Assembly (NCBI GenBank): GCA_017960525.1
Contig: JAGCZA010000028.1
Span: 1 to 62,866, forward strand
DNA: 62,866 bases
Reading direction: 5' to 3'
From: Prevotella sp.
GTDB taxonomy: Bacteria; Bacteroidota; Bacteroidia; Bacteroidales; Bacteroidaceae
Shown: piece by piece, positions 61,899-62,866 of the stretch
How positions within the stretch are numbered: the first letter of the stretch is position 1
Layout of the letters: each line of letters starts with the position of its first letter
Position numbers and translations under genes: made by a program
The notes under the pieces: model-generated
The model's database searches: none
What the model saw: the letters and a program-made list of their open reading frames with translations, nothing else
Told to the model about the DNA's origin: nothing

Positions 61899-62501
61899 TC
61901 ACTTCAGTCTGGGAACAAAGGCAGCCAACATCTTCTCAATCAAAGGCACGTACCATGTTCGGACTTCATCGGCTGTCGGAGTATGGCCGCCAGGGAAGTG
62001 GAACGACTGGTTGTAATGCTCCAAGAACAACGGTTCGAAGTGGGCCAGGGTGTCCTGCTCTCCGAACAAGCCCCACACTCTGTCCCTGAACTCCGTTTGA
62101 GGCTGGAACTGAATGGCCTCCAGTTCCGCAAACTCCTGTATCAGGGCTTCGTCGATGACAAACTTTTGGTTGCCGTCTTTCCGAGGCGACTTGTACTCAT
62201 GCTCCCCAATACGTTGCTTCAGGAACTCCGTCATCCGGAAATGCGGATTGCCCAACAAAGCTGGCACTCCAACGACAGGCGCAACCATCTGGGCATAAAA
62301 CGAGCCGCAACTGTTGCCGACCAGCAAGTCAGGCATCTCCTTGTCGCATATCTCCCTTATCTGCTCCAAAGCCATTCGCGGATACGTCGGCAAGTCTGGT
62401 GTAATCACCTCTGCACGCCCCTCAAATGCCTCTCTCAATGCCAAAGCCGGCACGCACCGGCTACTGGCAAAGAATCCGTGTAAAAAGAGTATCTTCTTCA
62501 T
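61899..62501 (-). CDS. YqiA/YcfP-like alpha/beta hydrolase
   Basis: 200 residues, cytoplasmic. It begins KKILFLHGFFASSRC and has the nucleophile elbow GNSCGS with catalytic serine, the acid region GLFGEQDTLAH and the catalytic histidine in HFPGGHTPT. This is the compact YqiA-type esterase family. It is the first gene of a unit with the GH43 gene; its promoter is in the second copy of the 150-bp repeat. The substrate is unknown; deacylation of a sugar or oligosaccharide would fit its neighbour. Confidence 0.85.
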   Translation of the reverse strand: MKKILFLHGFFASSRCVPALALREAFEGRAEVITPDLPTYPRMALEQIREICDKEMPDLLVGNSCGSFYAQMVAPVVGVPALLGNPHFRMTEFLKQRIGEHEYKSPRKDGNQKFVIDEALIQEFAELEAIQFQPQTEFRDRVWGLFGEQDTLAHFEPLFLEHYNQSFHFPGGHTPTADEVRTWYVPLIEKMLAAFVPRLK

Positions 62502-62552
62502 CCTTTCAACTATTGATTATGCAAGTCTTTCGTCACCAGAAGAAAACTTGTT

Positions 62553-62702
62553 GCAAAGTTACGAAAAAAGGTTGTAAAGAACAACGGATTTTGGAAGATT
62601 AACGCAATTCGGCCTGAAATAAAGGCAAGACGGGGAAGAACGGGGAAGTTCAAATTTGGACTAAAAGCAAATTGGGGAGGATTGGTGAAGGAGTTAGGTT
62701 TC
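62553..62702 (-). repeat. 150-bp dispersed repeat, copy 2, carrying the hydrolase-GH43 promoter
   Basis: Matches 36641-36790 in the same orientation. It again begins (minus-strand end) with a -7 box immediately upstream of a minus-strand start codon. Confidence 0.85.
62554..62561 (-). promoter_or_regulatory. -7 box (TAACTTTG) within the repeat
   Basis: The minus strand reads CGTAACTTTGCAAC, 53 nt before the hydrolase ATG. Confidence 0.65.
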
Positions 62703-62842
62703 TTATTCGTAACCCAATTTATGTCCTTGGAGCCGAGTAAAGTTACCACGCAAAATGGTGAAGAATGGGGCACCTTTCACCGCCAGTTTCTTATTCCGCG
62801 AACTGCTACATTTTGCATAGCGATGGATGCCAAAAGAAATAG

Positions 62843-62850
62843 TAGTTTTG
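62843..62850 (+). promoter_or_regulatory. Possible -7 box (TAGTTTTG) for a gene beyond the window
   Basis: TAGTTTTGCAG fits the -7 consensus near the right edge and reads out of the window. An open frame from ATG 62721 to the edge (48 codons) crosses this box; I could not tell whether it codes. Confidence 0.4.
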
Positions 62851-62866
62851 CAGCCAAAATTAAAAA

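Noticed and set aside
62721-62866. Partial gene at the right edge
   Set aside because: The open frame from the ATG at 62721 crosses a likely promoter box near its end and shows no recognisable domain; too little sequence to call.

Overview
The window looks like chromosomal DNA of a Prevotella-like member of the Bacteroidales. Evidence: promoters are of the Bacteroidetes type (a TAnnTTTG -7 box, often with TTTG about 20 bp upstream), there is no consistent Shine-Dalgarno signal, and the gene content fits (TonB-C proteins, DUF3943, secreted proteins with dockerin-like tails, plant-xylan enzymes, pyruvate phosphate dikinase). Most core genes are moderately G+C rich; about 9.7-12.4, 24-27 and 53-57.2 kb are visibly more A+T rich.

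Layout. 0-3.5 kb: 5' part of the fumarate reductase/succinate dehydrogenase flavoprotein and its cytochrome b subunit, an S41 protease and tsaE. 3.6-9.5 kb: a secreted multidomain protein of unknown activity followed by a GH115 alpha-glucuronidase. 9.5-12.8 kb: a gene remnant, a TonB-C protein, and a DUF2975/HTH pair. 12.8-24 kb: a CE1-type esterase and housekeeping genes (dapA-rsmG-MBL hydrolase, rbfA, xseA, a subtilase, rpoN, a PAP2 protein). 24-31 kb: an M16 peptidase preceded by two small ORFs, an M6 metalloprotease and a GT2 glycosyltransferase. 31-36.6 kb: a DUF3943 protein, a PIF1-like helicase and a class A penicillin-binding protein. 37-40 kb: a short-chain dehydrogenase fused to a CE6-type esterase, an aldo/keto reductase and a secreted flavin-reductase-like protein.

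40.4-57.3 kb reads as an accessory island inserted at the 3' end of ppdK. Three places (40.44-40.57, 53.27-53.38 and 57.22-57.35 kb) carry a terminator-like hairpin, about 25 nt, and then a short C-terminal coding tail of the form xAAAQxAVEE-stop. The one at 57.3 kb is the real ppdK end; the others are orphan tails. A tyrosine recombinase starts next to the ppdK copy, behind a phased 11-bp repeat array. The left part of the island (40.6-52.9 kb) is one eight-gene minus-strand operon: two adaptor proteins, an RND pump fused to an outer-membrane factor, a free-standing condensation-domain protein, two homospermidine-synthase-like paralogues, a MATE exporter and a GNAT acetyltransferase. I read it as a candidate make-and-export system for a polyamine-like amine conjugate, and it is the best candidate here for an undescribed system. 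The right part (53.4-57.1 kb) holds three small secreted or lipoprotein unknowns, two behind structured leaders, and the recombinase.

57.3-62.9 kb: ppdK, a GH43 glycosidase with a YqiA-like hydrolase, and a 150-bp repeat that also occurs at 36.6 kb and carries a promoter for the downstream gene at both sites. GH115, CE1, CE6 and GH43 functions scattered through the window suggest a xylan-degrading lifestyle. I saw no rRNA, tRNA or CRISPR array.
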